Shown here in pieces: positions 1 to 9,256 of a DNA stretch of 64,000 nucleotides; within the stretch, counting starts at the first letter, position 1, and the number at the start of each line of letters is the position of its first letter. The DNA lies in the NCBI RefSeq assembly GCF_032193805.1, contig NZ_JAVBIK010000001.1:1509001-1573000 (forward strand), in the 5' to 3' direction. Both the position numbers and the translations under genes were made by a program. Below the pieces are notes generated by a model, which worked only from the letters and a program-made list of their open reading frames with translations, had not been told where the DNA came from and did not search any database. Origin of the DNA: Rhodoferax potami. Lineage in GTDB: Bacteria; Pseudomonadota; Gammaproteobacteria; Burkholderiales; Burkholderiaceae_C.

Positions 1-404
1 GGCACTTCGCCCATGTAGACCTCTTGCTCTTTGACTTCCTTGACCACCTTGTTCTGACCGGTCGAAGACTCGCGGTCATAAATGATCAGTTGCACTTTGG
101 CACGAACCGCAGATGCATAGGTCAAGCCACGGGTCTGGCATTCACGAACGTCAAAAGCTGGCTTGGCCAAGTTGTACTCGAGGTACTTCATTTCCACGAA
201 ACCGTTGTGCGAAACGATCGGGAAAGCAGCTTCGAAGGCAGCTTGCAAGCCCTCGGCGGTACGCTTTTTCGGTGTGATATCTGCTTGCAAGAACGCTGTG
301 TAGGCGTCTTTTTGCATTTGCAGCAGGTAAGGGATCTCTAGCACGCTATCGCGACTACCGAAGTTTTTGCGAATTCGCTTGCGTTCTGTGTATGTGTAAG
401 CCAT
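1..404 (-). CDS. rpoB: RNA polymerase beta subunit, N-terminal part (partial)
   Basis: This is the first ~134 codons of the catalytic beta subunit of RNA polymerase; the gene runs off the left edge of the window. The protein starts [16 protein letters not shown] and continues with the conserved lobe sequence [17 protein letters not shown] and the [14 protein letters not shown] stretch (here [12 protein letters not shown]) typical of betaproteobacterial RpoB. The start codon at 402-404 has a GGAG ribosome binding site just upstream. It is the last gene in the window of the L11-L1-L10-L7/L12-beta cluster, separated from rplL by about 270 bp that hold a hairpin. rpoC is expected outside the window. 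Confidence 0.97.
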   Translation of the reverse strand, partial: MAYTYTERKRIRKNFGSRDSVLEIPYLLQMQKDAYTAFLQADITPKKRTAEGLQAAFEAAFPIVSHNGFVEMKYLEYNLAKPAFDVRECQTRGLTYASAVRAKVQLIIYDRESSTGQNKVVKEVKEQEVYMGEV

Positions 405-628
405 TAGATCTCCGGGCAAAGGCTGAGGAATCCTGGGGGTCCTAGGCGACTGTCGCGTTGAGCATTCTCAACAGACTTGGCGATTGGCCACTACCAATCA
501 TTGGCGGACGGTCACGCGTTGCACGCGACCCGTACCAAGGCATCTTCTGCAGTCGGATCAGAAGACACAGGAAAGGAGTTCGTCACTACTTTCCTGTGCA
601 CACTAATACGGAGCCTACAAGCGGCAAA

Positions 629-657
629 GGCTGGAGGCTCTTTTCGAACCTCCAGCC
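629..657 (-). terminator. rplL-rpoB intergenic hairpin (partial attenuator or processing site)
   Basis: A perfect 9-bp inverted repeat (GGCTGGAGG / CCTCCAGCC, 11-nt loop) lies 17 nt after the rplL stop. No T-run follows on the minus strand, so it is a weak terminator at most. In E. coli the same spacer holds an attenuator and an RNase III site that set the ratio of L7/L12 to RNA polymerase subunits; the same role here is inferred from position. The rest of the spacer (405-628) holds no gene. Confidence 0.6.
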
Positions 658-673
658 CATGCGAATCGGTCGA

Positions 674-1048
674 TTACTTGAGTTCGACCTTAGCGCCAGC
701 TTCTTCCAGCTTCTTCTTAGCAGCGTCAGCGTCAGCCTTGGACACGCCTTCCTTGACTGCCTTAGGTGCGCCGTCAACCAGGTCCTTGGCTTCTTTCAAG
801 CCCAGACCAGTGATTTCGCGCACTGCCTTGATGACGGACACTTTGTTCGCGCCAGCGTCTGTCAAGACAACGTTGAATTCAGTCTTCTCTTCTGCAGCAG
901 CAGCGGCACCGCCACCAGCAGCAGCAGGAGCAGCCATAGCAGCAGCGCTCACACCAAATTTCTCTTCGATGGCTTTCACCAGGTCGTTGAGTTCCATGAC
1001 CGTCATGCTGTCCAGCGCGGTCAAAAATGCGTCTTTATCGAATGCCAT
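674..1048 (-). CDS. rplL: 50S ribosomal protein L7/L12
   Basis: This is the 124-residue stalk protein of the large ribosomal subunit, present in several copies per ribosome and recruiting translation factors. The N-terminal dimerisation domain starts [15 protein letters not shown]. It is followed by an Ala/Gly-rich hinge (about residues 35-52), then the factor-binding C-terminal domain with [20 protein letters not shown] and a terminal KVELK. Length and order are normal for the family. It follows rplJ by 42 bp on the same strand, the usual L10-L7/L12 operon arrangement. Confidence 0.98.
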   Translation of the reverse strand: MAFDKDAFLTALDSMTVMELNDLVKAIEEKFGVSAAAMAAPAAAGGGAAAAAEEKTEFNVVLTDAGANKVSVIKAVREITGLGLKEAKDLVDGAPKAVKEGVSKADADAAKKKLEEAGAKVELK

Positions 1049-1090
1049 TTTGATTTCCTAACAATATTGGTTACTACAGACAGGCAGCGA

Positions 1091-1618
1091 TTACGCTGCA
1101 GCTGCCTCTGCGGGGGCAGCTTCTGCTGCGCCAGCGCCACGCTGTTCCGCCAATGCCGACAACACACGTGCTGTACGGGAAATGGGGGACTGCATCAAGC
1201 CCAACAACTGAGCCAACAACACTTCCTTCGAAGGGATGCTTGCCAATTGCTTCACGCCGTTCACGTCCAGGGCCTTACCGCCGTACGCACCAGCACGGAT
1301 CACCAACTTGTCGTTGGTTTTCGCGAACTCGGCAACCACCTTAGCGGCAGCCACTGCGTCTTCGGAAAAGCCGTAGATCAGAGGACCGGTCATCTGGTCG
1401 GACACAATTTCAAACGCGCTGCCAGCAACGGCGCGGCGGGCCAAGGTGTTTTTCAACACACTCAGACTCACACCAGCGCTGCGTGCTGTGTTACGCAGTT
1501 TGGTCATGTCAGCGACCGTGATGCCACGGTATTCCGCGATCACGAGCGTTTGAGCTTTAGCGGCGAGGCCGGTCACATCACTGATGACCGCTTCTTTCTC
1601 ACTGCGATTCAGACTCAA
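1091..1618 (-). CDS. rplJ: 50S ribosomal protein L10
   Basis: This 175-residue protein anchors the L7/L12 dimers to 23S rRNA. The sequence starts [15 protein letters not shown], carries the family segment [22 protein letters not shown], and ends in an Ala/Glu-rich tail that forms the L7/L12 binding helix. An AAGGAG-type ribosome binding site lies just upstream of the start. In other bacteria L10 (with L7/L12) represses its own mRNA by binding the leader; the 226-bp spacer upstream fits that leader. Confidence 0.98.
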   Translation of the reverse strand: MSLNRSEKEAVISDVTGLAAKAQTLVIAEYRGITVADMTKLRNTARSAGVSLSVLKNTLARRAVAGSAFEIVSDQMTGPLIYGFSEDAVAAAKVVAEFAKTNDKLVIRAGAYGGKALDVNGVKQLASIPSKEVLLAQLLGLMQSPISRTARVLSALAEQRGAGAAEAAPAEAAAA

Positions 1619-1844
1619 GGTCTACTCCTTTAAATGCACTTTGCAACTTACGCTGCTCATGCTCCACATTGCAGCGACCAACTGTTAACAGAACTCTCAT
1701 TCCATCTGCAGCGGGATCGCCATCTGCGTTGGCAAAAATTAAGTGCCTATGGCACACCAACGGTCTTGGATGGCCCGGTTGCACCTTAACAGCACCCCCG
1801 GCCCACCACATCGGATTGGCCCGAGGACCAACCCAAATTCACGA
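1619..1844 (-). promoter_or_regulatory. L10 leader region upstream of rplJ
   Basis: The 226-bp gap between rplA and rplJ holds no ORF of its own and has several local inverted repeats. Its position and length match the ribosomal protein L10 leader (Rfam RF00557), where L10-L7/L12 binding blocks translation of rplJ. The element was identified by position, not by a covariance search. An rplJ promoter may also lie here, as in E. coli. Confidence 0.6.
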
Positions 1845-2540
1845 TTACGCCGCGATAGACTGGATGTCGACGCGAACGCCAACGCCCATCGTGGAAGACA
1901 CCGCCACTTTACGCAGGTACAGACCCTTGCTAGATGCGGGCTTAGCTTTATTCAAAGCATCGACCAAAGCGGCCAAGTTACCTTGCAACTGGCCAGCTTC
2001 GAACGAACGACGACCGATGGTGCTGTGCACGATACCGGCCTTGTCAACGCGGAACTGCACTTGACCAGCCTTTGCATTCTTCACTGCTGTAGCAACGTCT
2101 GGAGTCACTGTGCCAACCTTGGGGTTAGGCATCAAACCGCGTGGTCCAAGGATCTGACCCAATGTACCCACGATACGCATCGCATCAGGAGCAGCAATCA
2201 CGATATCGAAAGGCATGTCACCAGCCTTCACCATGGCGGCGAGGTCGTCCATACCAACCACATCTGCACCGGCGGCTTTAGCTTCTTCAGCCTTAGCACC
2301 TTGAGCAAACACAGCAACGCGCTTTGTCTTGCCGGTGCCGTTAGGCAACACAACAGCACCGCGAACTACTTGATCAGACTTCTTAGCATCAATCCCCAGT
2401 TGCACTGCAACGTCGATGGACTCATCGAACTTTGCGTTAGCAAATTCCTTGACCAAAGCCAAAGCATCAGTCAATGCGTACAGCTTGAGGCTGTCGATTT
2501 TGCCCACTTGGGTCTTTTGTTTTTTAGTCAGCTTGGACAT
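1845..2540 (-). CDS. rplA: 50S ribosomal protein L1
   Basis: This 231-residue protein forms the mobile L1 stalk at the ribosomal E site and is the translational repressor of the L11 operon in other bacteria. It shows the start [16 protein letters not shown], the segment [19 protein letters not shown], and the signature [17 protein letters not shown]. The start codon abuts the rplK stop (TAA then ATG with no gap), so the two are translationally coupled. Length is normal. Confidence 0.98.
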   Translation of the reverse strand: MSKLTKKQKTQVGKIDSLKLYALTDALALVKEFANAKFDESIDVAVQLGIDAKKSDQVVRGAVVLPNGTGKTKRVAVFAQGAKAEEAKAAGADVVGMDDLAAMVKAGDMPFDIVIAAPDAMRIVGTLGQILGPRGLMPNPKVGTVTPDVATAVKNAKAGQVQFRVDKAGIVHSTIGRRSFEAGQLQGNLAALVDALNKAKPASSKGLYLRKVAVSSTMGVGVRVDIQSIAA

Positions 2541-2972
2541 TTACACGCCCTCCACATTCACGCCCATGGAACGGGCAGAGCCAGCGATAGTACGAACAGC
2601 AGCGTCGAGGTCGGCGGCAGTCATGTCCTTCATCTTGGTCTTTGCGATTTCTTCCAGCTGTGCGCGGGTGATCTTGCCAACCTTGTCTACGTGGGGACGG
2701 GCAGAACCCTTGTCCAACTTGATAGCCTTTTTGATCAAGACTGTTGCAGGTGGAGTTTTGATAACAAAAGTGAAGCTCTTGTCAGCAAATGCGGTGATCA
2801 CCACAGGCAGTGGCAGACCTGGCTCAACACCTTGGGTCTGGGCATTGAATGCCTTGCAGAATTCCATGATGTTCAGGCCACGTTGACCCAATGCGGGGCC
2901 AATAGGTGGGGATGGGTTGGCCTTACCGGCCGGTACTTGCAGCTTGATAAAGCCGACAATCTTCTTTGCCAT
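2541..2972 (-). CDS. rplK: 50S ribosomal protein L11
   Basis: This 143-residue protein binds the GTPase-associated centre of 23S rRNA and is needed for RelA activation. It starts [21 protein letters not shown], has the N-terminal [19 protein letters not shown] motif, and has the C-terminal RNA-binding segment [20 protein letters not shown]. An AGGAG ribosome binding site sits directly upstream. It is the first gene of the rplKA unit, 131 bp downstream of nusG. Confidence 0.98.
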   Translation of the reverse strand: MAKKIVGFIKLQVPAGKANPSPPIGPALGQRGLNIMEFCKAFNAQTQGVEPGLPLPVVITAFADKSFTFVIKTPPATVLIKKAIKLDKGSARPHVDKVGKITRAQLEEIAKTKMKDMTAADLDAAVRTIAGSARSMGVNVEGV

Positions 2973-3049
2973 GATTTCTCCTGACGGGTCAAACGCCTCA
3001 AACCAGCAACTGGTCTCAGCTCCCCGGGGCTAGCGACTCAAAAGTTACC

Positions 3050-3076
3050 TAAAGTGCCGAGTCGAAAAACACTTTA
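3050..3076 (-). other. Inverted repeat in the nusG-rplK spacer
   Basis: The nusG-rplK gap (2973-3103) holds no gene. It contains a perfect 7-bp inverted repeat TAAAGTG / CACTTTA with a T-rich 13-nt loop. A GGCGC-ATC-GCGCC mini-hairpin lies nearer nusG (about 3079-3094). These could act in termination or processing after nusG, or in control of rplK. There is no canonical T-tail, so a terminator is not claimed. Confidence 0.35.
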
Positions 3077-3103
3077 AGTCGCGGCGCGATGCGCCAAAAA
3101 TTG

Positions 3104-3694
3104 TCAGGTCTTCTCGATTTGAGAAAACTCCAGTTCGACCGGAGTAGAGCGACCAAAGATAGTGACCGAAACGCGCACCTTGCTCTTTTCGTAGTTCACA
3201 TCTTCCACTGAACCATTGAAGTCGGTAAAAGGACCTTCCTTCACCCGAACAAACTCACCGACCACAAACTCAATCTTGTGTCGGGGCTTGTCAGTACCTT
3301 CTTGCATCTGATTGACGATTTTCATCACTTCAGACTCAGAAATAGGCGCTGGGCGGTTTTTAGCACCACCCACAAACCCTGTAACTTTGTTCGTGTGCTT
3401 GACCAAATGCCATGTATCGTCATCCATGACCATCTCAACCAAGACGTAGCCCGGAAAGAACTTGCGCTCAGTGGTTTTCTTTTGGCCGTTTTTGACTTCG
3501 ACGACCTCTTCCATGGGAACCAGGATGCGACCGAACTTGGATTGCATGCCAGCGCGCTGGATACGCTCCAAAATATTGCGCTCCACGGCCTTCTCCATGC
3601 CGGAGTACGCATGAACCACGTACCAACGCAAATCTGGATTGGCAGCAGACGCAGCCGCTTCCGCAGCGGGAACTAGCACATCGTCAGTCATCAT
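3104..3694 (-). CDS. nusG: Transcription termination/antitermination protein NusG
   Basis: NusG binds RNA polymerase and links it to Rho or to the ribosome. The NGN domain holds [19 protein letters not shown] and [20 protein letters not shown]. The C-terminal KOW domain holds [20 protein letters not shown] and ends FSQIEKT. Two adjacent ATG codons (3694 and 3691) are possible starts. The first overlaps the secE stop as ATGA, so the pair is coupled. A longer in-frame extension into secE is possible but unlikely, because conserved NusG starts near MTDD. About 196 residues. Confidence 0.96.
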   Translation of the reverse strand: MMTDDVLVPAAEAAASAANPDLRWYVVHAYSGMEKAVERNILERIQRAGMQSKFGRILVPMEEVVEVKNGQKKTTERKFFPGYVLVEMVMDDDTWHLVKHTNKVTGFVGGAKNRPAPISESEVMKIVNQMQEGTDKPRHKIEFVVGEFVRVKEGPFTDFNGSVEDVNYEKSKVRVSVTIFGRSTPVELEFSQIEKT

Positions 3695-4074
3695 TTCTTC
3701 CATCCCAGGATCAAGTCGTAAAAGAGCCACTCCAGCGTCTTGTCAGTCAGCCACAAGAACACTGCCATGATCAACACAAATCCAAAAACGTAAGCCGTGA
3801 TCTGAATGGCTTCTTTGCGCTCAGGCCAGACCACTTTTTTTACTTCACGCCATGCGTCGCGCCCGAATGCAATCAACTGGCGCCCGGATTCCGAAGAAAA
3901 GAAGGCGGCAGCAGACAACGCAAGTCCAACCAACAAAGCACCCCATTGCGCAACCTGACCTTGCTTGCCCAATAGATAAAAGGCAGCCAATGCCGCCAAC
4001 AACAACACCACAGCCGCAGCAAGCTTGAACTTGTCTGCGCCCGTGTTGACGGTTTCAATTTGAGTCGATGCCAT
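3691..4074 (-). CDS. secE: Protein translocase subunit SecE
   Basis: SecE is the small essential subunit that clamps SecY in the inner-membrane translocon. This 127-residue form is the longer proteobacterial type. Two N-terminal transmembrane segments (about residues 17-36 and 40-60) precede the conserved amphipathic/core part [20 protein letters not shown], and a last membrane helix ([21 protein letters not shown]) closes the protein. It lies between tRNA-Trp and nusG as in E. coli and most betaproteobacteria, and overlaps nusG by 4 bp. Confidence 0.97.
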   Translation of the reverse strand: MASTQIETVNTGADKFKLAAAVVLLLAALAAFYLLGKQGQVAQWGALLVGLALSAAAFFSSESGRQLIAFGRDAWREVKKVVWPERKEAIQITAYVFGFVLIMAVFLWLTDKTLEWLFYDLILGWKK

Positions 4075-4127
4075 GTTATTTTTTCGCGTTTGCTTGCATT
4101 CGGTTTCAGCGACCTTAAGACGCTGAA

Positions 4128-4150
4128 GCCCGCTACACGGTAGCGGGCTC
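4128..4150 (-). other. Strong hairpin between tRNA-Trp and secE
   Basis: A 10-bp perfect stem (AGCCCGCTAC / GTAGCGGGCT) closes a 3-nt loop. No T-run follows towards secE, so this is more likely an RNA-processing or 3'-end protection structure than a terminator. It sits 28 bp past the 3' end of tRNA-Trp in a probable tuf-tRNA-secE transcript. Confidence 0.5.
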
Positions 4151-4158
4151 TTGGTTAT

Positions 4159-4180
4159 CCACCGAATTCTGTTTCGGTGG
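4159..4180 (-). other. Inverted repeat overlapping the tRNA-Trp CCA end
   Basis: CCACCGAA and TTCGGTGG form an 8-bp perfect inverted repeat with a 6-nt loop. One arm includes the encoded CCA of tRNA-Trp. In the precursor RNA this would pair the tRNA 3' end with its trailer and could influence 3' processing. Confidence 0.5.
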
Positions 4181-4253
4181 CAGGGGCAGTAGGAATCGAA
4201 CCTACAACCTTCGGTTTTGGAGACCGACGCTCTGCCAATTGAGCTATACCCCT
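4178..4253 (-). tRNA. tRNA-Trp (anticodon CCA)
   Basis: This is a complete 76-nt cloverleaf with encoded CCA. The acceptor AGGGGTA pairs with TGCCCCT, the D arm reads AGCTC-AATTGGCA-GAGC, the anticodon loop is CTCCAAA (anticodon CCA), and the T arm holds GTAGG-TTCGATT-CCTAC. It starts 12 bp after the tuf stop, so it is surely part of the tuf transcript. Confidence 0.97.
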
Positions 4254-4265
4254 ACAGACTTTCCT

Positions 4266-5456
4266 TTACGCGATGATTTTGGCAACCACGCCGGCGCCCA
4301 CGGTACGACCGCCTTCGCGAATAGCGAAACGCAGGCCTTCTTCCATGGCGATGGGGTTGATCAACTTCACAGTGATGGACACGTTGTCACCAGGCATCAC
4401 CATTTCTTTGCCTTCTGGCAACTCGATCGCACCGGTCACGTCCGTAGTACGGAAGTAGAACTGGGGACGGTAGTTGTTGAAGAAAGGAGTGTGACGTCCG
4501 CCTTCGTCCTTGGACAAAACGTAGATTTCGCCAGTGAAGTGGGTGTGTGGCTTGATCGAACCGGGCTTGCACAGCACTTGGCCGCGCTGCACGTCTTCGC
4601 GCTTGGTGCCGCGCAACAGGATACCGACGTTATCGCCTGCTTGACCTTGGTCGAGCAGCTTGCGGAACATTTCGACGCCTGTGCAGGTGGTCTTTTGTGT
4701 GTCGGCGATACCAACGATTTCGATTTCTTCGCCAACCTTGATGATACCGCGCTCAACGCGACCTGTCACCACGGTGCCGCGACCGGAGATCGAGAACACG
4801 TCTTCCACGGGCATCAGGAATGCGCCGTCCACTGCGCGCTCTGGCAGGGGGATGTAGGAGTCAAGTGCGTCAGCCAACTTCATGATCGCGCCTTCGCCCA
4901 GGTCACCCTTGTCGCCTTCCATGGCGAGCTTGGCGGAACCGTGGATGATGGGGGTGTCGTCGCCTGGGAAGTCGTACTTGGACAGGAGTTCGCGAACTTC
5001 CATTTCGACCAGTTCCAACAACTCAGCGTCGTCAACCATGTCGCACTTGTTCAGGAACACGATGATGTAAGGCACGCCCACTTGACGAGCCAACAAGATG
5101 TGCTCACGTGTCTGGGGCATTGGGCCGTCAGCTGCGGAGCAAACCAGAATAGCGCCGTCCATTTGTGCCGCGCCAGTGATCATGTTCTTCACATAGTCAG
5201 CGTGCCCGGGGCAATCCACGTGTGCATAGTGGCGGTTGGCGGTTTCGTACTCAACGTGTGCAGTGTTGATGGTAATGCCGCGTGCTTTTTCTTCAGGTGC
5301 TGCGTCGATCTGGTCGTACGCTTTGGCGGATCCACCAAACTTGGCTGCCAACACAGTGGTGATAGCCGCTGTCAGTGTGGTCTTGCCGTGGTCCACATGA
5401 CCAATGGTGCCAACGTTGACGTGTGGCTTGGTACGTGTGAATTTTTCTTTACCCAT
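4266..5456 (-). CDS. tuf: Elongation factor Tu
   Basis: EF-Tu is the GTPase that delivers aminoacyl-tRNA to the ribosome. This 396-residue protein has the G1 P-loop [10 protein letters not shown] (about residues 19-28), the switch-[12 protein letters not shown], the G3 motif [12 protein letters not shown], and the G4 motif NKCDMVDD. Domains 2 and 3 follow, ending [14 protein letters not shown]. Gene position between tRNA-Thr and tRNA-Trp/secE corresponds to E. coli tufB. A second tuf copy near fusA is usual in this group but lies outside the window. Confidence 0.99.
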   Translation of the reverse strand: MGKEKFTRTKPHVNVGTIGHVDHGKTTLTAAITTVLAAKFGGSAKAYDQIDAAPEEKARGITINTAHVEYETANRHYAHVDCPGHADYVKNMITGAAQMDGAILVCSAADGPMPQTREHILLARQVGVPYIIVFLNKCDMVDDAELLELVEMEVRELLSKYDFPGDDTPIIHGSAKLAMEGDKGDLGEGAIMKLADALDSYIPLPERAVDGAFLMPVEDVFSISGRGTVVTGRVERGIIKVGEEIEIVGIADTQKTTCTGVEMFRKLLDQGQAGDNVGILLRGTKREDVQRGQVLCKPGSIKPHTHFTGEIYVLSKDEGGRHTPFFNNYRPQFYFRTTDVTGAIELPEGKEMVMPGDNVSITVKLINPIAMEEGLRFAIREGGRTVGAGVVAKIIA

Positions 5457-5542
5457 GCTTAGCTCCGAAAAGTAATAGGTTCAAACAAATAACTATCGCC
5501 GTACTACCGCCATCACAAGCATGCCAGCGGCAACGCCAAAAT

Positions 5543-5617
<75 letters not shown>

Positions 5618-5677
5618 AAAGATTTGCTTGCGCAAACCTTGATATTTCAACACAACAAACACAGCAACTTGCGACTT

Positions 5678-5751
5678 TGGAGCGGGGTAGGAGAATCGAA
5701 CTCCTCGCTTTAGCTTGGAAGGCTAAGGTATTACCACTATACGAACCCCGC
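5678..5751 (-). tRNA. tRNA-Gly (anticodon TCC)
   Basis: The acceptor GCGGGGT pairs with ACCCCGC and CCA is encoded. The anticodon loop CTTCCAA gives TCC. The T arm is AGGAG-TTCGATT-CTCCT. It is the second gene of the tRNA-Tyr/Gly/Thr-tuf unit. Confidence 0.97.
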
Positions 5752-5785
5752 ACAGGCCCGCCAATCTAACAGTCTTTCAAGTCAC

Positions 5786-5871
5786 TGGTGGAGAGGGCTG
5801 GATTCGAACCAGCGTACTCGTAAGAGGGCAGATTTACAGTCTGCTGCCATTAACCACTCGGCCACCTCTCC
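5786..5871 (-). tRNA. tRNA-Tyr (anticodon GTA)
   Basis: This is a class II tRNA of 86 nt with a long variable arm. The acceptor GGAGAGG pairs with CCTCTCC and CCA is encoded. The anticodon loop CTGTAAA gives GTA, and the T arm is GCTGG-TTCGAAT-CCAGC. It is the first gene of the tRNA-tuf unit, 16 bp downstream of a strong-looking promoter. Confidence 0.97.
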
Positions 5872-5886
5872 TTCGGTGAACCCCGG

Positions 5887-5915
5887 ATTATGCCAGCTTT
5901 ATTCCAACGCGTCAC
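5887..5915 (-). promoter_or_regulatory. Probable sigma-70 promoter of the tRNA-Tyr/Gly/Thr-tuf operon
   Basis: On the minus strand a -35-like GTGACG (4 of 6 bases match) is followed after 17 nt by an extended -10, TGGCATAAT. The GC-rich stretch CCGGGGTTC follows, a discriminator typical of stringently controlled stable-RNA promoters. It ends 15 bp before the tRNA-Tyr 5' end. Located by eye; the transcription start is not mapped. Confidence 0.65.
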
Positions 5916-5980
5916 CTTCGCGCTGTTTTTTTTGCAAATTGCACTGAAATAGTTCTTGAGCGCCCAGCATCCGGGACGAA

Positions 5981-6715
5981 TCACTCTTCGGACAAGATCC
6001 GGTTTGCCTCGGAAAAATGTCCACACCCGATGAAGGGAACAGGTGGACGCAAGGCAGAAAGTGGCGAGGGATGATTCGCGCACAACACGGTATGGCGAGT
6101 CTCGTCTATCAGCGTCCGCTTGCTTTGAGCATGCGCCCCCCAGAGCATGAAAATCACACGGCCTGGGGCACCCGATACCGCGCTGATGGCTGCATCCGTC
6201 AGAGTCTCCCAGCCGCGGCGTGCATGGCTCGCGGGCTTCCCCTCCTCCACCGTCAAGCAGGTGTTGAGCAGCAAGACACCCCGACTTGCCCACGACAACA
6301 GGCTGCCCTGCGTCATGAGAAAGCAGCTATCGAGCGCGAGAGGCTCGCGCGCCAGTTCTTTGAAAATATTGCGCAAAGAAGGTGGGACAGCGACTCCGGG
6401 CGCCACCGAAAAAGCAAGACCTTCCGCTTGGCCGCGGCCATGGTAGGGGTCTTGCCCGAGGATGACCACTCTGACGGATTTCAACGGCGTGAGCTCCAAG
6501 GCACGCATTGGCTGCGGAGGAAAAATGACCGCGCCCGCCGCCAAACGCTGCCTGAGGAATGCGAGCAGCCCTTGGCCAACCGCGCCCGAGAAAAATGGAT
6601 CGGTGACGGCCTGCCAACTCGGATGAACCGGCCACCGCCCGGGATCAGCAGACTGCAATTGCGAGTTCGCAAAAGCGGGCCCGCCCCCGTCATCCGGCAG
6701 CAGCGAAAACTGCAT
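5981..6715 (-). CDS. ung: Uracil-DNA glycosylase (family 1)
   Basis: This enzyme removes uracil from DNA to start base excision repair. The 244-residue protein carries the water-activating motif GQDPYHG (residues 87-93, with the catalytic Asp) and the DNA-intercalation motif HPSPLS (215-220, with the catalytic His). It starts 5 bp after the trpC stop, so it probably shares the trp transcript. The first ~30 residues are a variable N-terminal extension, so the start could lie slightly downstream. Confidence 0.96.
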   Translation of the reverse strand: MQFSLLPDDGGGPAFANSQLQSADPGRWPVHPSWQAVTDPFFSGAVGQGLLAFLRQRLAAGAVIFPPQPMRALELTPLKSVRVVILGQDPYHGRGQAEGLAFSVAPGVAVPPSLRNIFKELAREPLALDSCFLMTQGSLLSWASRGVLLLNTCLTVEEGKPASHARRGWETLTDAAISAVSGAPGRVIFMLWGAHAQSKRTLIDETRHTVLCANHPSPLSALRPPVPFIGCGHFSEANRILSEE

Positions 6716-6720
6716 GCGGG

Positions 6721-7509
6721 TCAGCCGAACAGCGCTTCCAGCGCCTCGCCGGGCTCTGGCGCCCGCATGAACGCCTCGCCCACCAGAAATGCGTTCACAC
6801 CGGCGGCGCCCATGCGCAAAACATCGTCCCGGGTGTGAATGCCGCTCTCGGTTACCAAGAGCTTGTCCGCCGGCACCATGGCCCGCAAGGCGAGCGTGGT
6901 GTCCAGCGTCACTTCGAACGTTTTCAAATTGCGGTTGTTGATGCCCAGCAGCGGCGTTTTGAGCTTCAAGGCACGCTCCAACTCGGCTTGGTCATGGACC
7001 TCCACCAGCACCGCCATATCGAGGCTGAGAGCAATTGCTTCCAAGTCTTTCATTTGCGCATCGTCCAGGCACGCAGCAATCAGCAGGATGGCGTCAGCGC
7101 CCATGGCGCGCGATTCATAAATTTGATAGGGATCGACCATGAAATCTTTGCGCAATACCGGCAACTGGCAGCTGGCGCGCGCTTGCTTCAGGTAGTCCAC
7201 CTCGCCCTGAAAAAACTGCACATCGGTCAGTACCGACAAACACGCCGCGCCATGCTCTGCATAGCTCTGCGCAATATCCGCAGGAATGAAGTCTTCCCGA
7301 ATCACGCCCTTGGAAGGACTGGCCTTTTTCACCTCGGCAATCACCGCCGGTTTGCCTGCTGAAATCTTGCTGCGCAGCGCACCCACGAAGTCGCGTGTTA
7401 GCACCCGCGATTCCGCGTCGGCTCGCACGATCTCCAATGATTTACGGCGGATAGCGGCCGCCACTTCCTGGTGCTTAACGGCTACGATTTTGTCGAGAAT
7501 GTCGCTCAT
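6721..7509 (-). CDS. trpC: Indole-3-glycerol phosphate synthase
   Basis: This enzyme converts CdRP to indole-3-glycerol phosphate, the fourth step from chorismate to tryptophan. The 262-residue TIM-barrel protein has [54 protein letters not shown], and the phosphate-binding end [12 protein letters not shown]. It is monofunctional (no PRAI domain), as usual in betaproteobacteria. It sits between trpD (15 bp upstream) and ung. Confidence 0.98.
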   Translation of the reverse strand: MSDILDKIVAVKHQEVAAAIRRKSLEIVRADAESRVLTRDFVGALRSKISAGKPAVIAEVKKASPSKGVIREDFIPADIAQSYAEHGAACLSVLTDVQFFQGEVDYLKQARASCQLPVLRKDFMVDPYQIYESRAMGADAILLIAACLDDAQMKDLEAIALSLDMAVLVEVHDQAELERALKLKTPLLGINNRNLKTFEVTLDTTLALRAMVPADKLLVTESGIHTRDDVLRMGAAGVNAFLVGEAFMRAPEPGEALEALFG

Positions 7510-7524
7510 GATATTTCCTGTTAT

Positions 7525-8568
7525 TTAGTTCGCCAGCCGGGCACTCAAGGCTACCAGCGCATCCAGCTTGGCCTTCGCCGCTCCTGATTCGATAGCAGCT
7601 TGCGCCAGCTTGATGCCGGCTTCCATAGATTCCGCCACATTGGCGGCATAAAGTGCGACACCGGCATTCAAGACCACAATGTCTTTGGCCGGCCCGCTTT
7701 GGTTGTTCAGCACGCCCATCAACATGGCTTTGGAGTCCTCAGCGGTTTCCACCTTCAGGGCCCGGTTGCTGGCCATGACCATGCCGAAGTCTTCGGGGTG
7801 GATTTCGTATTCGCGGATTTCGCCGTTCTTGAGCTCACCCACCAGCGTGCCGGCGCCCAAGCTCACCTCGTCCATGCCATCACGGCCGTAGACCACGATA
7901 GCGTGTTCCGCGCCCAAGCGCTGCAAAGCGCGCACCTGGATACCCACCAAATCAGCGTGGAACACGCCCATGAGGATGTTGGGGGCGCCGGCCGGGTTGG
8001 TCAGCGGGCCCAAGATGTTGAAGATGGTGCGGACACCCATTTCCTTGCGCACTGGAGCCACATTCTTCATGGCAGGGTGGTGGTTCGGCGCGAACATGAA
8101 GCCGATACCCTGCTCCGCCACGCACTGGGCGATCTGCTCGGGTTTGAGGTTGATGTTCAGGCCCAATGCCTCCAACACATCGGCGCTGCCGCTTTTGCTG
8201 CTCACGCTGCGCCCGCCATGCTTGCTGACCTTGGCGCCTGCCGCAGCGGCCACAAACATGCTGCAAGTGGAGATGTTGAAAGTGTGGCTGCCGTCGCCGC
8301 CCGTGCCCACGATGTCCACCAGATTGGTTTTGTCCGCGACCTCCACCTTGGTAGAAAACTCGCGCATCACCTGCGCGGCGGCGGTAATTTCGCCGATGGT
8401 TTCCTTTTTAACGCGCAGGCCGGTAATGATGGCTGCCATCATCACGGGAGACATCTCGCCGGACATGATCTGGCGCATCAGGTGCAGCATCTCGTCGTGA
8501 AAGATTTCACGGTGTTCGATGGTGCGCTGCAAGGCCTCTTGAGGGGTGATTTTGACGGTGTGCGGCAT
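7525..8568 (-). CDS. trpD: Anthranilate phosphoribosyltransferase
   Basis: TrpD joins anthranilate and PRPP to give phosphoribosyl-anthranilate. The PRPP-binding loop [17 protein letters not shown] and the anthranilate-site motif [21 protein letters not shown] match the family. The start at 8568 ([15 protein letters not shown]) is chosen because it has an AAGGAG ribosome binding site and matches family length (347 aa). An in-frame ATG 10 codons upstream lies inside the preceding gene. It begins 10 bp after rhtB. Confidence 0.98.
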   Translation of the reverse strand: MPHTVKITPQEALQRTIEHREIFHDEMLHLMRQIMSGEMSPVMMAAIITGLRVKKETIGEITAAAQVMREFSTKVEVADKTNLVDIVGTGGDGSHTFNISTCSMFVAAAAGAKVSKHGGRSVSSKSGSADVLEALGLNINLKPEQIAQCVAEQGIGFMFAPNHHPAMKNVAPVRKEMGVRTIFNILGPLTNPAGAPNILMGVFHADLVGIQVRALQRLGAEHAIVVYGRDGMDEVSLGAGTLVGELKNGEIREYEIHPEDFGMVMASNRALKVETAEDSKAMLMGVLNNQSGPAKDIVVLNAGVALYAANVAESMEAGIKLAQAAIESGAAKAKLDALVALSARLAN

Positions 8569-8578
8569 GACAGACTCC

Positions 8579-9241
8579 TTAGACTTTGGGCGCTGCACTC
8601 AGCGCCAATTTGATTCCGAAACCGACAAACAAGGCGCCGGCCAGCCGGTCGAGCCAATGCATGCCCCTCTGGATCGCAGCGGTTCGCTGCGCGGCCCAAG
8701 CCGCCAGGACGGCATAACCGATATTGATCGGGATGGCGTTGAGATTGAACAGCACCCCCAGCACCAGAAAAGCCACCGTGGGATGGGCTGCGCCCGGCGT
8801 AATGAACTGCGGCACAAAGGCCAGAAAAAACAGCGCCACTTTGGGGTTGAGTGCGTTCGTCCAAAAGCCTCTGAAAAACAAAGATTTTAGGCCTCCAGCC
8901 ATCACAGAATCTTCGCTTCCCGCTTCTATTTTGATAGCATCCGGTGTCCTGGACAGGAGCAGCCGCACACCTACGTACAGCAAGTAGGCCGCCCCCACCC
9001 ACTTGAGCACACTGAACGCCATGGCCGAGGTCGCCATCAGCGCGCTCACCCCCAAGCCGGCCGCCACAATGTGCACAAAGCAACCGGCCGTGATCCCCAA
9101 CGCGGCCACGATACCTGCCCGCACCCCGCTGCGCAGGGCGCTACTCACGATGTAGAGCACATCGGGGCCCGGGGTCAGGTTCAGCAACCAGCCCGACAGC
9201 ACAAACAAACCAAGGTGCTCGATTCCCAGCTCTGCGAGCAT
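8579..9241 (-). CDS. LysE/RhtB-family amino-acid exporter
   Basis: This is a 220-residue integral membrane protein with about six hydrophobic helices. It has the LysE/RhtB family N-terminus ([20 protein letters not shown]) and the motif [18 protein letters not shown]. Members export homoserine, threonine, lysine or similar amino acids; the substrate here is not known. It lies between ltaE and trpD in the trp operon, so threonine/homoserine or aromatic compounds are guesses. The loop after about residue 95 ([17 protein letters not shown]) is encoded by a copy of the palindromic repeat at 8886-8938. Confidence 0.9.
   Translation of the reverse strand: MLAELGIEHLGLFVLSGWLLNLTPGPDVLYIVSSALRSGVRAGIVAALGITAGCFVHIVAAGLGVSALMATSAMAFSVLKWVGAAYLLYVGVRLLLSRTPDAIKIEAGSEDSVMAGGLKSLFFRGFWTNALNPKVALFFLAFVPQFITPGAAHPTVAFLVLGVLFNLNAIPINIGYAVLAAWAAQRTAAIQRGMHWLDRLAGALFVGFGIKLALSAAPKV
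8886..8938 (-). repeat. Palindromic repeat copy inside the RhtB-like gene
   Basis: Read on the minus strand: GCTATCAAAATAGAAGC, then 32 nt ending in GGCTGGAGGCC. It keeps exactly the spacing of the other copies (17-nt first palindrome, 32 nt to the terminal GGCC), although the second hairpin is weak (AGC/GCT). It is in frame and codes for a cytoplasmic-loop segment of the transporter. Confidence 0.7.
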
Positions 9242-9256
9242 CCCGCGCGCCTCCGC

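Noticed and set aside
4239..5462. Long plus-strand ORF (407 codons) opposite tuf
   Set aside because: It is a shadow of the strongly biased tuf codons; no family resemblance and it runs through the tRNA-Trp gene.
7580..7625. GATAGCAGCTTGCGCC in trpD as another palindromic repeat copy
   Set aside because: It lacks the GCTAT arm and the conserved spacing; it encodes ordinary TrpD residues ([11 protein letters not shown]).
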